Shown here in pieces: positions 41,601 to 53,511 of a stretch of 64,000 bases of DNA. The DNA is taken from NCBI GenBank assembly GCA_027493545.1, contig JAOSKR010000004.1:62001-126000 (forward strand), read 5' to 3'. The notes under the pieces are model-generated. The model had not been told where the DNA came from and did not search any database. It saw only the letters and a list, made by a program, of their open reading frames with translations. The position numbers and the translations under genes were made by a program. Position 1 is the stretch's first letter, and each line of letters starts with the position of its first letter. The stretch is from Roseovarius sp. Lineage in GTDB: Bacteria; Pseudomonadota; Alphaproteobacteria; Rhodobacterales; Rhodobacteraceae.

Positions 41601-41717
41601 GTGTCGCGCTCAATCAGAAATACCCCGCCCCGGGCTTGACCCGGGGCCTCGCCTGGCCGGGACAGAGGCCGCGGCTCAGGGGCCGGAGCGTGCAACGGGT
41701 CTGATCTGGCGCCACAC
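41601..41717. repeat. Long palindromic intergenic element D
   Basis: Outer arms gtgtcgcgctcaatcag / ctgatctggcgccacac (inverted); inner arm ccgccccgggcttgacccggggcc. Confidence 0.55.
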
Positions 41718-41722
41718 GCCAT

Positions 41723-41751
41723 AAAAAGACCCCGGCGTTTCCGCCGGGGTC
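41723..41751 (-). terminator. Rho-independent terminator downstream of pnp
   Basis: Minus strand GACCCCGGCG-GAAA-CGCCGGGGTC-TTTTTAT. Confidence 0.85.
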
Positions 41752-41775
41752 TCGGGTTGTCGGCAAGGCCGGGGT

Positions 41776-43910
<2,135 letters not shown>

Positions 43911-44207
43911 ATATCGTTTCCTGTCTGGAGGCGCTCTTGGGCGTATCCCAAGTCCTCCCATTTCAATGGCGGCCCCATTGCCGCCGACCCCTTATCCTGT
44001 TCATGCGCCCGGGGTCAGGGGCATCACGTCACGGATGCGCCCCTATAGATGAGATCGGCCGCGATTGAAAGCGCCGTGATTCTCGCGTCAGCGGTCATCC
44101 GTACCGGACCGGGCCGGCCGGCACCGACTGACCGGCACCGATTGACAGGCGCGCGGCGCGGGCGCAGAGCTTGGCGCACCACCAAAGCATCTATCCGGGG
44201 GCCTGTC

Positions 44208-44663
44208 ATGGATCAAAGGCTGGACTACCGTACCATCGCACCCGAGGGCATGAAGGCCATGCACGGGCTCGAGAGCTACCTGCACGGCAAGGCCGGGGTC
44301 GAGCGCCGCCTCATCCATCTGCTCAAGCTGCGCGCGTCGCAGATCAACGGCTGTGCCTATTGCGTCGACATGCACACCAAAGAGGCGCACAATGACGGGC
44401 TGAGCGAACAGTGGATCGCGCTTGTCTGCGTCTGGCCCGAGGCGCGCGTCTTTGACGCCCGCGAACGCGCACTTCTCGCGTGGACCGAGGCGGTGACGCT
44501 GATCGGCGAGAGCCTTGCGCCCGACGATGTCTACGAGGAGATGCGCCGCCACTTCTCCGACAAGGAGGTGGTCGACCTGACGCTGGCGATCGCCACCATC
44601 AACGCCTGGAACCGTCTAGCGGTGGCGTTCCGCGCGCCACACCCGCTCGACGACGTGGGGTGA
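44208..44663 (+). CDS. Carboxymuconolactone decarboxylase / AhpD-like family protein
   Basis: MDQRLDYRTIAPEGMKAMHGLESYL...RLIHLLKLRASQINGCAYCVDMHTKEA. Confidence 0.92.
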   Translation: MDQRLDYRTIAPEGMKAMHGLESYLHGKAGVERRLIHLLKLRASQINGCAYCVDMHTKEAHNDGLSEQWIALVCVWPEARVFDARERALLAWTEAVTLIGESLAPDDVYEEMRRHFSDKEVVDLTLAIATINAWNRLAVAFRAPHPLDDVG

Positions 44664-44715
44664 AGGGAGGAGGCGAGCCAGCCGTCCCGCGCGCACCAAA
44701 TTCCGTCAAACCCGA

Positions 44716-44782
44716 CCCGCCCCGGCCTCGACCCGGGGCCTCGCCCGCCAGCACGAGAGGCCGGCTCAGAGGCCGGGGCGGG
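44716..44782. repeat. Palindromic intergenic element E
   Basis: cccgccccggcctcgacccggggcctc ... gaggccggctcagaggccggggcggg, near-perfect long inverted repeat. Confidence 0.65.
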
Positions 44783-44845
44783 CAAGATGGTGACCGACCG
44801 GGCACGCGCCGCGCCGCCAAATTCGCGGCCCCGCCCCCGCAACGC

Positions 44846-44878
44846 AAAACGCCCGCCTCCTTGCGAGACGGGCGTTTC
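44846..44878 (-). terminator. Rho-independent terminator downstream of rpsO
   Basis: Minus strand AAACGCCCGTCTCGCAAGGAGGCGGGCGTTTTG. Confidence 0.8.
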
Positions 44879-44902
44879 CCGATCCATCCGGATCGAAAAC
44901 CC

Positions 44903-45172
44903 TCAGCGGCGGATGCCCAGGCGCTTGATCAGCTCCTGGTAACGGCCTTCGTCCTTGGCCTTGAGGTAATCCAGCAGCTTGCGGCGCTGGGCCACCATCA
45001 TAAGCAGGCCGCGACGGCCGTGATTGTCTTTCTTGTGGGTCTTGAAATGCTCGGTCAGCGTGGTGATGCGCGAGGTCAGGATCGCCACCTGCACCTCGGG
45101 CGAGCCGGTGTCGCCTTCCTTGGTGGCGAAATCCTTGATGACGCGGGCCTTCTCTTCGACGGTGATCGACAT
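44903..45172 (-). CDS. rpsO: 30S ribosomal protein S15
   Basis: [70 protein letters not shown]. Confidence 0.97.
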   Translation of the reverse strand: MSITVEEKARVIKDFATKEGDTGSPEVQVAILTSRITTLTEHFKTHKKDNHGRRGLLMMVAQRRKLLDYLKAKDEGRYQELIKRLGIRR

Positions 45173-45331
45173 CGGGGTCTCCTTTCGGATCAGGGGTGAA
45201 GGGCACAAGCCGGGATGTCGTCCAGCAAGGTCCTGTGGGAGATATCCGCCGACACAAGCGGCAGATGCGCGCGTATAGGGGGAATCGACCGAAATGAAAA
45301 GGGGAATTCCGTCCACACCGGCCCCGACGCC

Positions 45332-46525
45332 TCAGACGACGCCGCGCGGCACCAGCACGATATCGTCGAGCCCGATACCCCCGGCGGTATGGACCAGCGC
45401 CACCGCGGCGCCGTCGACGAGCACCCGAAAGAGCCCCTCTTCCCTAGCGTCGCGCAGCAGATCGACCTCGGGCGCGTCGCCCTCGTCGTCGTACTCGATC
45501 AGCAGGCTGTCCTCGCCGGAAACGAAATCCATGATCTCGGTCGCCGCGCCGGTGCCGGTATCGCCGCCCAGCAGGATGCTGTCGGCGCCCGCGCCCCCGG
45601 TGACGACATCGCCCGCCCCGGCGAAAATCTGATCGGCCCCATCGCCGCCATTGAGATAGTCGATTACGCCGTCATCCTCGCCCCGCGGCCCGAGCCCGTT
45701 CACCACATCGTCGCCAAAGCCGCCGAAAAGCGTATCCGCGCCCGCCCCGCCGGTCAGCGTGTCGTTGCCCCAATAACCGTGCACCGCGTCATCGCCTGCG
45801 CCGCCATCGGCCACATCATCGCCCATGCCACCGAACAGGCTGTCGTCGCCCGCGCCACCCAGCAGGGTGTCGTCGCCGCCATGTCCGTAAAGCTCGTCGT
45901 CGCCACCGCCGCCCTCGGCCAGATCGTCGCCGTCCTGCCCGTGCAGGGTGTCGTCGCCGGCCTCGCCGAACAGGCTGTCGTCGCCCGCGCCACCCTCGAT
46001 CTGGTCGGCGCCGTCGCCGCCGGCGGCCAGATCGTCACCACCATGGGCGATGAGGAAATCGCTGCCCGCGCCGCCGGTCAGGATGTCGGCGCCATCGGTT
46101 CCGGTGACGATGCTCCAGTCGTCGGCGTCGCCGTCATCCTCATCCGGAGTGGTATCCGCAGGGGTGTCCCCGAGCGGGTCTTCCGGCGGGCCCTGATCCG
46201 GCGCGCCGGCCGGATCGGCACCGTCCCCGGACAGATCGGCGGCGCCATCGCCCGCGGGATCAAGGCCGGTCATATCGGGATCGATCGCATCGCCGGTCGT
46301 TTCCTCGCTGTCATCGGCATCGGGCGCGACACCACCGGTCACATCGCCGCCGATCAGCGCGCCGATATCGGTCATCTCCCCGCCACCGGCGCCGGCGCCG
46401 TCCATGTCATCGCCGGCATCGCCGTCACGCGTGCCCCGGGCAAGCGTGTCGTCCTCGTCGTCCATGCCCATGAAGACGACCGCGCCCACGGCCAGCATAC
46501 CCATCATGCCCACCAGCATCAGCAT
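45332..46525 (-). CDS. RTX calcium-binding repeat protein with N-terminal hydrophobic segment and acidic linker
   Basis: MLMLVGMMGMLAVGAVVFMGMDDEDDTLARG...; about 100-aa Asp/Gly/Thr-rich linker; [28 protein letters not shown] nonapeptides. Confidence 0.85.
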   Translation of the reverse strand: MLMLVGMMGMLAVGAVVFMGMDDEDDTLARGTRDGDAGDDMDGAGAGGGEMTDIGALIGGDVTGGVAPDADDSEETTGDAIDPDMTGLDPAGDGAADLSGDGADPAGAPDQGPPEDPLGDTPADTTPDEDDGDADDWSIVTGTDGADILTGGAGSDFLIAHGGDDLAAGGDGADQIEGGAGDDSLFGEAGDDTLHGQDGDDLAEGGGGDDELYGHGGDDTLLGGAGDDSLFGGMGDDVADGGAGDDAVHGYWGNDTLTGGAGADTLFGGFGDDVVNGLGPRGEDDGVIDYLNGGDGADQIFAGAGDVVTGGAGADSILLGGDTGTGAATEIMDFVSGEDSLLIEYDDEGDAPEVDLLRDAREEGLFRVLVDGAAVALVHTAGGIGLDDIVLVPRGVV

Positions 46526-46631
46526 CGCACCGATCCCGCAAATCCCCCGGCGGGGATTTGGCCAGACCGCAGCGCAAAGGACAACGCAAACCGCCCGACG
46601 CGGTTAACGCGCGGTTATGGCCGGGCGGGCC

Positions 46632-47588
46632 TCAGGGAGCGGCACGGCCGCGGGGGATGACCTCGTATCCCGGTTCCTCGGGCTCATGGTCGACCATTGC
46701 CGCCGGAAACCCCGGCGCGGTGATGTCGAGGCCGGTGGCCTCTTCCAGCCGGCGGATGATGTCGTCGGACTGCGCCCGTTCGCCGTAGCGGCGGATGCCG
46801 TCATTGAATATCTCGATCAGCAGCGGCGAGATTTCCAGCGGCACCCCGGCGCCCTCGGCAATGGCGTGAAAGAGGCCGATATCCTTTTTCACCAGGTCCA
46901 TGGTGAAGCCGATGTCACGGCTGCCGTTCAGGATCACCTGGCTTTCGGTCTCGTGCACGAAGGAGGTGCCGGAACTGATCGCGATCGCCTCGTAGGTCGT
47001 GGCCAGATCGAGCCCCGCCGCCTTCATCGTCACCAGCGCCTCGCAGCAGGTCAGCAGGTTGGCGGTGGCCAGATAGTTGGTCATCACCTTGAGGGTCGAG
47101 GCGGTGCCCAGCCCGCCGGTATGCAGGATGCGCCGGCCCATCACCGTCAGGAGCGGCAGCAGGCGGTCGAAACTGGCGCGCTCGCAGCCGGCGAAGATCG
47201 AGATGTTGCCGCTGTCGGCGCGGTGGCAGCCGCCCGAGACCGGGCAATCGGCGGCCGCGCCGCCGCGGGCGATCACCTCGGCGCCCAGCCGGCGGACCTC
47301 GGCGGCGTCGGTGGTCGACATCTCCAGCCAGGTCTTGCCGGGGCCGACCTCGGGCAGCATCTCGGCCAGCACGGCGGCCGAGGCGGCGGGCGAGGGCAGG
47401 CAGGTGATCACCACGTCGCAATCGCGCATCATCGCCGCAGGGCCGCCGCCCGCCGTCGCGCCACGGGCGACAAAGCCGTCGACCAGCCCCGCGTCGAGAT
47501 CGTGCGCCACGAGGTCGATGCCGTTACGCAGGAGCGAACCGGCAAGCTTGCCGCCGACATTGCCAAGACCGATAAACCCGACCTTCAT
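46632..47588 (-). CDS. NAD(P)-dependent oxidoreductase, 3-hydroxyisobutyrate dehydrogenase / tartronate semialdehyde reductase family
   Basis: MKVGFIGLGNVGGKLAGSLLRNGIDLVAHDLD...CPVSGGCHRADSGNISIFAGC...VMTNYLATANLLTCCEAL. Confidence 0.9.
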   Translation of the reverse strand: MKVGFIGLGNVGGKLAGSLLRNGIDLVAHDLDAGLVDGFVARGATAGGGPAAMMRDCDVVITCLPSPAASAAVLAEMLPEVGPGKTWLEMSTTDAAEVRRLGAEVIARGGAAADCPVSGGCHRADSGNISIFAGCERASFDRLLPLLTVMGRRILHTGGLGTASTLKVMTNYLATANLLTCCEALVTMKAAGLDLATTYEAIAISSGTSFVHETESQVILNGSRDIGFTMDLVKKDIGLFHAIAEGAGVPLEISPLLIEIFNDGIRRYGERAQSDDIIRRLEEATGLDITAPGFPAAMVDHEPEEPGYEVIPRGRAAP

Positions 47589-47694
47589 CTCATCTCCTCC
47601 CTGGATGATCCGAGGCGTGACGCCTTTTCCCCAGCCGGGCACGGCCGGGCCGGGCGGGTCTGTTCCATCCGCGACAGAAAACGCGACTTTGCGG

Positions 47695-48735
47695 CTACCT
47701 GCGCCGCAGCGTATCGCCGTAGCTGATCGTCGGTTCCAGCACCACGCGCTCGGGCCGGCCGTCCTCGCCCTGCTCGACCCTGCGGGCGATGATTTCGGCG
47801 GCGGTGCGCCCGATCTCGTAGCGGCACGAATCCATGCTCGCCAGCTCGCGCGGCAGCCCCTTGAGCAGATCGAGCCCGTTGAACCCGGCAAGCCCCATCC
47901 GGCCGGGGATGTCATAGCCCGCCTCAAGCAGGTAGAGCAGCCCGCCCGCGCCGATCAGGTCGTTGGAATAATAGATGAAATCGAGGTCGGGCGAACGCTC
48001 GATCACGGCTTTCGTCATCTCGCGTCCCTTGACCAGCGCCGAGCCGCCGGAATAGAACTCGCGGTCCTCGATCTCGACGCCTGCCTTGGCCAGCACCTCG
48101 GTGAAGCCCTCGAAGCGTTTGCGCGCGCGGTGGTCCTGCGCCATCTTGGTGCCGAGAAAGGCGATATGCTCGAAGCCGTCCTTGAGGATCGCCTGCGCCA
48201 TCTGCCGCCCGGCGCGGCGGTGCGAGATGCCGACCACCGAATCGACCGGCGTGCCGTCCACATCCATGATCTCGACCACCGGGATGCCCGACGCTTGCAG
48301 CATCGTACGGCTGACGTCGGAATGCTCCAGCCCGGCCACGATCACCCCCGAGGGCCGCCACGAGAGCATCTCGTAGAGCACCTTTTCCTCCTTGGTGGGG
48401 CTGTAGCCGGTCACGCCCACCACCGGCTGCAGTTCGGTTTCCTCCAGCGCGTCGCTGATCCCGCTCATCACCTCGGGAAAGACCATGTTGGAAATCGACG
48501 GGATCACCACCGCCACCAGGTTCACCCGGCTCGACGCCAGCGCGCCGGCGATCTTGTTGGGCACGTAGCCCAGGTCCTTCGCCGCTTCGAGCACCTTCTC
48601 GCGCGTCGCCTTGGAGACGTCGCCGCGGTTGCGCAGCACCCGGCTGACGGTCATCTCGGAAACGCCCGACGCCTCGGAGACGTCGCGCAGGGTAAGGGGG
48701 CGGTTGACAGGCTTGGCCAAGGCAGGATCGTCCAT
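47695..48735 (-). CDS. LacI family transcriptional regulator
   Basis: LTLRDVSEASGVSEMTVSRVLRNRGDVSKATREKVLEAAKDLGYVPNKIAGALASSRVNLVAVVIPSISN. Confidence 0.95.
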   Translation of the reverse strand: MDDPALAKPVNRPLTLRDVSEASGVSEMTVSRVLRNRGDVSKATREKVLEAAKDLGYVPNKIAGALASSRVNLVAVVIPSISNMVFPEVMSGISDALEETELQPVVGVTGYSPTKEEKVLYEMLSWRPSGVIVAGLEHSDVSRTMLQASGIPVVEIMDVDGTPVDSVVGISHRRAGRQMAQAILKDGFEHIAFLGTKMAQDHRARKRFEGFTEVLAKAGVEIEDREFYSGGSALVKGREMTKAVIERSPDLDFIYYSNDLIGAGGLLYLLEAGYDIPGRMGLAGFNGLDLLKGLPRELASMDSCRYEIGRTAAEIIARRVEQGEDGRPERVVLEPTISYGDTLRRR

Positions 48736-48883
48736 AAAGGGATATGGGCTGATGTTATCGCAAACATGCCCGGCGGTTCAAGCCCGGTGAATGGCCCGGG
48801 GGCGGGAATGCCCGGGCGGGGGACCGGCCCCGAAAACTGGGCGGTGACAAGCCGCGCCATGGCCGCTAAAGAGGGGCGCACGC

Positions 48884-48960
48884 GACCCCGTGGCTCAACT
48901 GGATAGAGCAGCCCCCTCCTAAGGGGCAGGTTGCAGGTTCGAATCCTGCCGGGGTCGCCA
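48884..48960 (+). tRNA. tRNA-Arg (anticodon CCT), encoded CCA
   Basis: GACCCCG TG GCTCAACTGGATAGAGC A GCCCC CTCCTAA GGGGC AGGTT GCAGG TTCGAAT CCTGC CGGGGTC G CCA folds as a cloverleaf. Confidence 0.95.
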
Positions 48961-48962
48961 TT
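48945..48962. repeat. attL-type direct repeat (tRNA 3' end)
   Basis: CCTGCCGGGGTCGCCATT. Confidence 0.88.
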
Positions 48963-49042
48963 CTGCAATCTGCATGAGTTTCTCTCCTATATTACAAATA
49001 GTTACGAAACAGCATCCCATTTTCGGGTAGGTGTGCCCCAAG

Positions 49043-50047
49043 TTAAGCTACACCCACAAGCAATTTGACGATGCGTTCGCGGTCTGCCGCGCAAGTATAA
49101 CGCTCCACCTCAGAAAGGCTCATGTGCCCAGCCATGGCGGCAATCTGGTGTGTCGTTGCGCATTTCTCGGACCAGTAGATGCAGAACGCCTTTCGCAGTC
49201 CGCGCAGGCGCGCACTCATGCCCGCCTCAACTGCGGCATCACCAAACAGATTTCCGAGGCTTTCCGCCGCGTAGGGCTTGCCATACGTTGTCATGATGAA
49301 GGCTGGTGAAATGTCAGGTGTCCGGTCAATTGCCGCTCGTAGTTCCGATGTTAATGGTACTCGGGCCGTGATGCGGCTTTTCTGACGTTCATACACCAGC
49401 AAATCGCCCTTGAGGTTCTTCCGCCTCAACCTGGCGAGGTCCGACCGGGCTGCACCGGTGTACAGCCCGAGGTCGAAGGCGAGACGCTGGACAGCGCCGA
49501 CTGGCCACCGTCGCTGAAAAGCTGCAATGTCTTCCGCATTGGCTACCGGGAAGCCTTTAACCGCTGGCCTGTCCAATTCGATACCGTTCATCGGGTTCTT
49601 CGCAATAATACCCAGGCCGCGCAGATGCTCGAAGACGGGCTTTAGCGCCTTGTATTCGTTCACCGCGCCATGCCCGCCTTTAGCATAAAGGGCTCGCTCA
49701 ATATTCTCGCTGGTGATGGTCTTAATCGGCCGGCTTCCTTGCGCCTTGCGGTAGCGCGAGAAGATCGCCAAACGCGACTTCTGGGTGCCGGGGGCGTATT
49801 GCCTCCAGGTATCATTGCCGGAGACGTAGAGGTCCAGGGCCCAAGCAAAGGTCCCCGCTTCCGGGGTCTCCGTACCCGGCGGCATTTCTTGCCACCGCGC
49901 GTATTCCGCAGCCCATGCGGACAAAACCTTTGGGTCCGTTGGATGCAGTCCATGGACGCCCAAAGTGCGTTCCACATCGCCACTGCGGTATGTGTGAGGC
50001 ACCCAAAATTCTCTGAACCACGTGCAGAACAACTTGGCCTTCGCCAT
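49043..50047 (-). CDS. Tyrosine recombinase/integrase of the island
   Basis: FDLGLYTGAARSDLARLRRKNLKGD..., LRGLRKAFCIYWSEKCATTHQIAAMAGHMSLSEVERYTCAADRERIVKLL; catalytic-domain R/H/R/Y arrangement. Confidence 0.9.
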   Translation of the reverse strand: MAKAKLFCTWFREFWVPHTYRSGDVERTLGVHGLHPTDPKVLSAWAAEYARWQEMPPGTETPEAGTFAWALDLYVSGNDTWRQYAPGTQKSRLAIFSRYRKAQGSRPIKTITSENIERALYAKGGHGAVNEYKALKPVFEHLRGLGIIAKNPMNGIELDRPAVKGFPVANAEDIAAFQRRWPVGAVQRLAFDLGLYTGAARSDLARLRRKNLKGDLLVYERQKSRITARVPLTSELRAAIDRTPDISPAFIMTTYGKPYAAESLGNLFGDAAVEAGMSARLRGLRKAFCIYWSEKCATTHQIAAMAGHMSLSEVERYTCAADRERIVKLLVGVA

Positions 50048-50235
50048 GCTCGAGTGGATAGCAAGCGCGCGTCGTGAAGTCGCTGGGTGGTATGGGTCTG
50101 GCGGTTGTAAGTTTCATCAAGCATGCTCCTCTGTCACTCACAGCGCCGCGCAAACAGGTGGACTACCGGTCAACGACAAAATTGCCTGATCTTGCGCCCG
50201 GTGACGGCTTTTGGGACTTCATCCCGATAAAGGTG

Positions 50236-50262
50236 GCCCCGGCGAAGGTCTTTCGCCGGGGC
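50236..50262 (-). terminator. Hairpin downstream of the AtoE-like gene
   Basis: GCCCCGGCGAA-GGTCT-TTCGCCGGGGC. Confidence 0.65.
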
Positions 50263-50328
50263 TTGGGTCATGCACTGAATTCAAGCACGCATTACCGGTG
50301 GCCTTTGCGCCGCAGATGCGCAGATCGG

Positions 50329-51635
50329 TCAGAGAAAGGTCAGGCCCACCGAGATGATGATGCCCGACAGGATCAGATGTATCACGCAAAAGCCCATGAT
50401 ATCCTTGGCGCGCAGCCCTGCGATACCGAGGATCGGCAGGGCCCAGAAGGGCTGCACCATGTTGGTCCAGGCATCCCCCCAGGCCACAGCCATGGATGCG
50501 CGGGCCAGATCAGCACCGAGCGCCTCGGCGGCCGGCAGGATCACCGGGGCTTGCACGGCCCATTGTCCGCCGCCCGAGGGCACGAAGAAGTTGACGACAC
50601 CCGCCGATAGGAATGTCCAGAACGGCAGCGACGTTGCCGTGGCCAGACCGACAAGCCCTTCGGAGATGCTGGCGGCGAGGCCTGATTGCACCATGATCCC
50701 CATGATCCCGGCATAGAAGGGAAACTGGATCACGATGCCCGCCCCGCCCTTTACCGCATCGTCAAGGGCCTTGAGCAGGTTGTGGGGGTTCCATGCAGCA
50801 GGATCGCAAGCGTCAGGAACAGAAAGTTGATGACGTTGAGCGAGAGGCCGTTGCCGGCCGCGAAATGCTGGATCAACCAGGCGGCCCCGGCGGCACCTAC
50901 CAGAATGGACAACGCATAGCTGTTTTCCATCCGCTCAGCCGGGGTTGTGGATTCGGGTCTCGTGACATCGTCCTTGGCCAGAAGGGTGGGATCGACATAG
51001 ACTGCGTCTTCGGCGCTCGGCATCATGGCGCGGTTCACGAAGGGTACCGCGATGAACAGGGCGACGACGATGGCAAGATTGTAGAGGGAGAAGATGGTCT
51101 GCGAGGCGGGGATGATCCCGGTGATGTCGACGAACGGGTGGCCTTCGGTAGCAATGGAGAGCGGGATGGACCCGGCCAACCCGCCATGCCAGACAATGAA
51201 GCCGGAATAGGCCGAGGCCACCAGCAGGCGGTAATCTACGCGAATGGTTCGCGCCAGCTCGCGGGCAAAGAGTGCGCCTACGACAAGGCCAAAGCCCCAG
51301 TTGATCCAGGAGGCCGCGAGCGAGACAACGCTGACCAGCAGGATCGCGCCACCGGCGCTGCCCGCCAGCCCGGCGAGGGCCGAGAGCCCCCGGCGCACCA
51401 GCGGCGTGGAGGCCATCATATAGCCGGTGACCAGCACCAGCAGCATTTGCATCGAGAAGGAGAGCAGCGACCAGAAACCGTTGCCCCACATTGTGACGAT
51501 CTGAAGTGGTCCGGACTCCCGGGTCAGCGCGGCGGCAATACCGGCGATGAGCGTGAGAACCAGCACGAACACGAAGGGGTCCGGCAGATAGCGGTCTATA
51601 AGGCGGACCATCGGACGCGATAAGAAATTCAGCAT
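50329..51635 (-). CDS. Short-chain fatty acid transporter, AtoE/TIGR00366-like; frameshift ~50795 at a C-run
   Basis: MLNFLSRPMVRLIDRYLPDPFVFVLVLTLIAGIAAAL...; SLAASWINWGFGLVVGALFARELAR; second part IQFPFYAGIMGIM...FFVPSGGGQWAVQAPVILPAAEALGAD. Confidence 0.9.
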
Positions 51636-51948
51636 GAAAGACCCCTGTTTCAAGAATGTTGACCCAGAGGCGGACCATATCATTCCAAGAGCCACAGTGG
51701 CAAGGCTCTGCCATAGGTGGCAATCCGGCGGTGGAATTCGGGTTCATTCGTTTGGCCGAGATTGTAATTATGCCATTTCCCCTCGAGAATCCGGAATTTC
51801 TCGTGGGTTCTCACGTGGCAGTTGCCCCAGCCTTAACCCAGCCAAGTGCATGACTTACCCGGTATTCGCGATGCACCGCATCCGTAAAGTAGACGGCTTT
51901 ATCTACACTCAACCCGCGCCTTTCTGGTTTTCCTGATGTGATACCCTG

Positions 51949-52058
51949 ATGTTCATGGAGATCGACGAGCACAGGATCGACGACGCGGTTCTGGAGCGGC
52001 GTTGGTTAATGCTGCATGAGGAGCGTTGCGCCTGGAAGGGCATGGGCTGGTCGGTACC
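51949..52058 (+). pseudogene. Truncated DUF6429-like ORF
   Basis: MEIDEHRIDDAVLERRWLMLHEERCAWKGMGW resembles the start of DUF6429 proteins, then similarity stops abruptly. Confidence 0.5.
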
Positions 52059-52059
52059 T

Positions 52060-52175
52060 GATCGGGTGTCATTCATCTTGGCGGTGACGATCAGGGAATG
52101 CATGAAAGCGGCCTGGTCGCAGCCCGCCCGGAACCGACGAAGAGCCCCGGCTACAACACGTACCGCCCGGGTCAA
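52060..52175 (-). pseudogene. IS66-family transposase C-terminal remnant
   Basis: AGCDQAAFMHSLIVTAKMND resembles the conserved IS66 C-terminal block (RAAxMYSLIVTAKxNDVDP); no full-length ORF. Confidence 0.55.
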
Positions 52176-52187
52176 TCATCGATGTGA

Positions 52188-52844
52188 TCAACCTGTCGTA
52201 TCTGCCGATGCGCGGTACATGAACCAGGTCGGCACGCCAAGGACAGGTTCCTGCCTGACCAGATCAAAGCCGAGCGTCCGGTAGAAGCCCGCGTTGATTT
52301 CCAGATCTGTTTCCAGCCAGGCAGAGGCTTCGAGCGTGTCGATATGCTGGCAGCCATGCAGCATCAGCCGGCGTCCGATGCCGCGTCGCCGGTATTCAGG
52401 CAGCACAGCCAGCGGGCCGATATGCCAGTGCGGCTCGTCCGGATCGTTGCGCGCCCGGGCGGACAGCCAGAGATGGAAAAGTAACAGGGTGGTCGGCGGT
52501 GCGCTGGCCAGGATCGTGAGGGCGAAACGCAGCCGGTCAGCCAGCATTGGGCGACAGCGGCCGGGCTTGATCATGCCCAACACGCCGATCAGTTCACCTT
52601 GCACGCAAGCGCCCAGCACCACACCATTCGAATGGACATAGGTAACCAGAGGACCAAGGAACCGCGACAAGCGTCGGCGCCGATGTTCTGGATCGGCACC
52701 GAACACTTTCACATGCAGCGGGTTGTTCAGCATGCCATGGGTCAGTATGGCCGCCGCCGCGGGCAACTCATCAAAGGCCAACGCACGGATGTCGACCGAT
52801 AACTCATCATCGGCATGGCTTGGTGATGCTGATTGTCGCGTCAT
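52188..52844 (-). CDS. GNAT family N-acetyltransferase
   Basis: HWHIGPLAVLPEYRRRGIGRRLMLHGCQHIDTLEASAWLETDLEINAGFYRTLGFDLV. Confidence 0.88.
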   Translation of the reverse strand: MTRQSASPSHADDELSVDIRALAFDELPAAAAILTHGMLNNPLHVKVFGADPEHRRRRLSRFLGPLVTYVHSNGVVLGACVQGELIGVLGMIKPGRCRPMLADRLRFALTILASAPPTTLLLFHLWLSARARNDPDEPHWHIGPLAVLPEYRRRGIGRRLMLHGCQHIDTLEASAWLETDLEINAGFYRTLGFDLVRQEPVLGVPTWFMYRASADTTG

Positions 52845-52862
52845 CTCAGGTGATCCACAGGT

Positions 52863-52995
52863 TCAGAGAAGCGCCTGCAGCTTGTGCGCAGCTTCTTCGG
52901 ACAAGGCCGGATTCTGGCCGGTGACCAGCTTGCAGTCCACCACCAGGAAGGACGCCCCATCATCACCTTTCTTTGCCTCGAGCGCGACATAACCG
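52863..52995 (-). pseudogene. C-terminal remnant of a DJ-1/PfpI (type 1 glutamine amidotransferase-like) protein
   Basis: DGASFLVVDCKLVTGQNPALSEEAAHKLQALL resembles the DJ-1/PfpI family C-terminus; no upstream catalytic domain. Confidence 0.45.
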
Positions 52996-53100
52996 CGTGA
53001 CCCGTGGTGTCCAGCCGCCCCTCGGCCACCAGAAGGCTTTGCCCCGTCCTGCGATAGAAGAACAGCAGGCGCAGACGGCAGTGGCGCCCCCATTCACTGG

Positions 53101-53238
53101 TGTGATCGGGCCGTTGTTCGCGGAAAAGCCGAATGCCGCGCTCGCGGAACTCGGCTGTGTACTTCGGGGTGGGCTTCTTCTGATCCATAGAGCTCATCCT
53201 TTGAGAGTTTTACTCTCCGGTAAACCCGGGGCGGTTCA
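53101..53238 (-). mobile_element. Truncated IS3-family element: left inverted repeat plus start of orfA
   Basis: TGAACCGCCCCGGGTTTACCGG at 53217-53238 (minus), then MDQKKPTPKYTAEFRERGIRLFREQRPD...; similarity to orfA ends after ~30 codons. Confidence 0.7.
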
Positions 53239-53485
53239 CACGACCTCACCAGCGTTCTCCCAACGCGTTGCCAGGAACTACGATGTGCCGCCAGGACGAC
53301 CAGACGCTTTCCACAACGTCTTTAGTCCCGATCGCGATTGCCGTCGCGCCGGCGTTTTCGTTTGTAGTTTCGTCGGAGGCGTGTCCCGAGCGCTCTTCTA
53401 AGTCATTGTGCTGATTAGGACCGAAAACGCTGGATGTGTCCCACCTACTGGCCAGATTTCGTTGGGGAAATGCTCCCTTTGGCGC

Positions 53486-53503
53486 CCTGCCGGGGTCGCC
53501 ATT
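53486..53503. repeat. attR-type direct repeat
   Basis: CCTGCCGGGGTCGCCATT, identical to tRNA-Arg 3' end. Confidence 0.88.
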
Positions 53504-53511
53504 TCGGCCCC

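Larger units (their letters stand above)
48945..53503. mobile_element. Small integrase-bearing genomic island inserted at the 3' end of tRNA-Arg(CCT)
   Basis: Exact 18-bp direct repeat CCTGCCGGGGTCGCCATT at 48945-48962 (tRNA 3' end) and 53486-53503; tyrosine recombinase next to the tRNA; IS remnants inside. Confidence 0.88.

Noticed and set aside
48945-53503. Anti-phage defence or toxin-antitoxin system in the island
   Set aside because: Cargo reads as a fatty acid transporter, GNAT enzyme and IS debris; no recognisable defence domain. The GNAT protein lacks an adjacent RHH antitoxin, so a TacT-like system is not supported.
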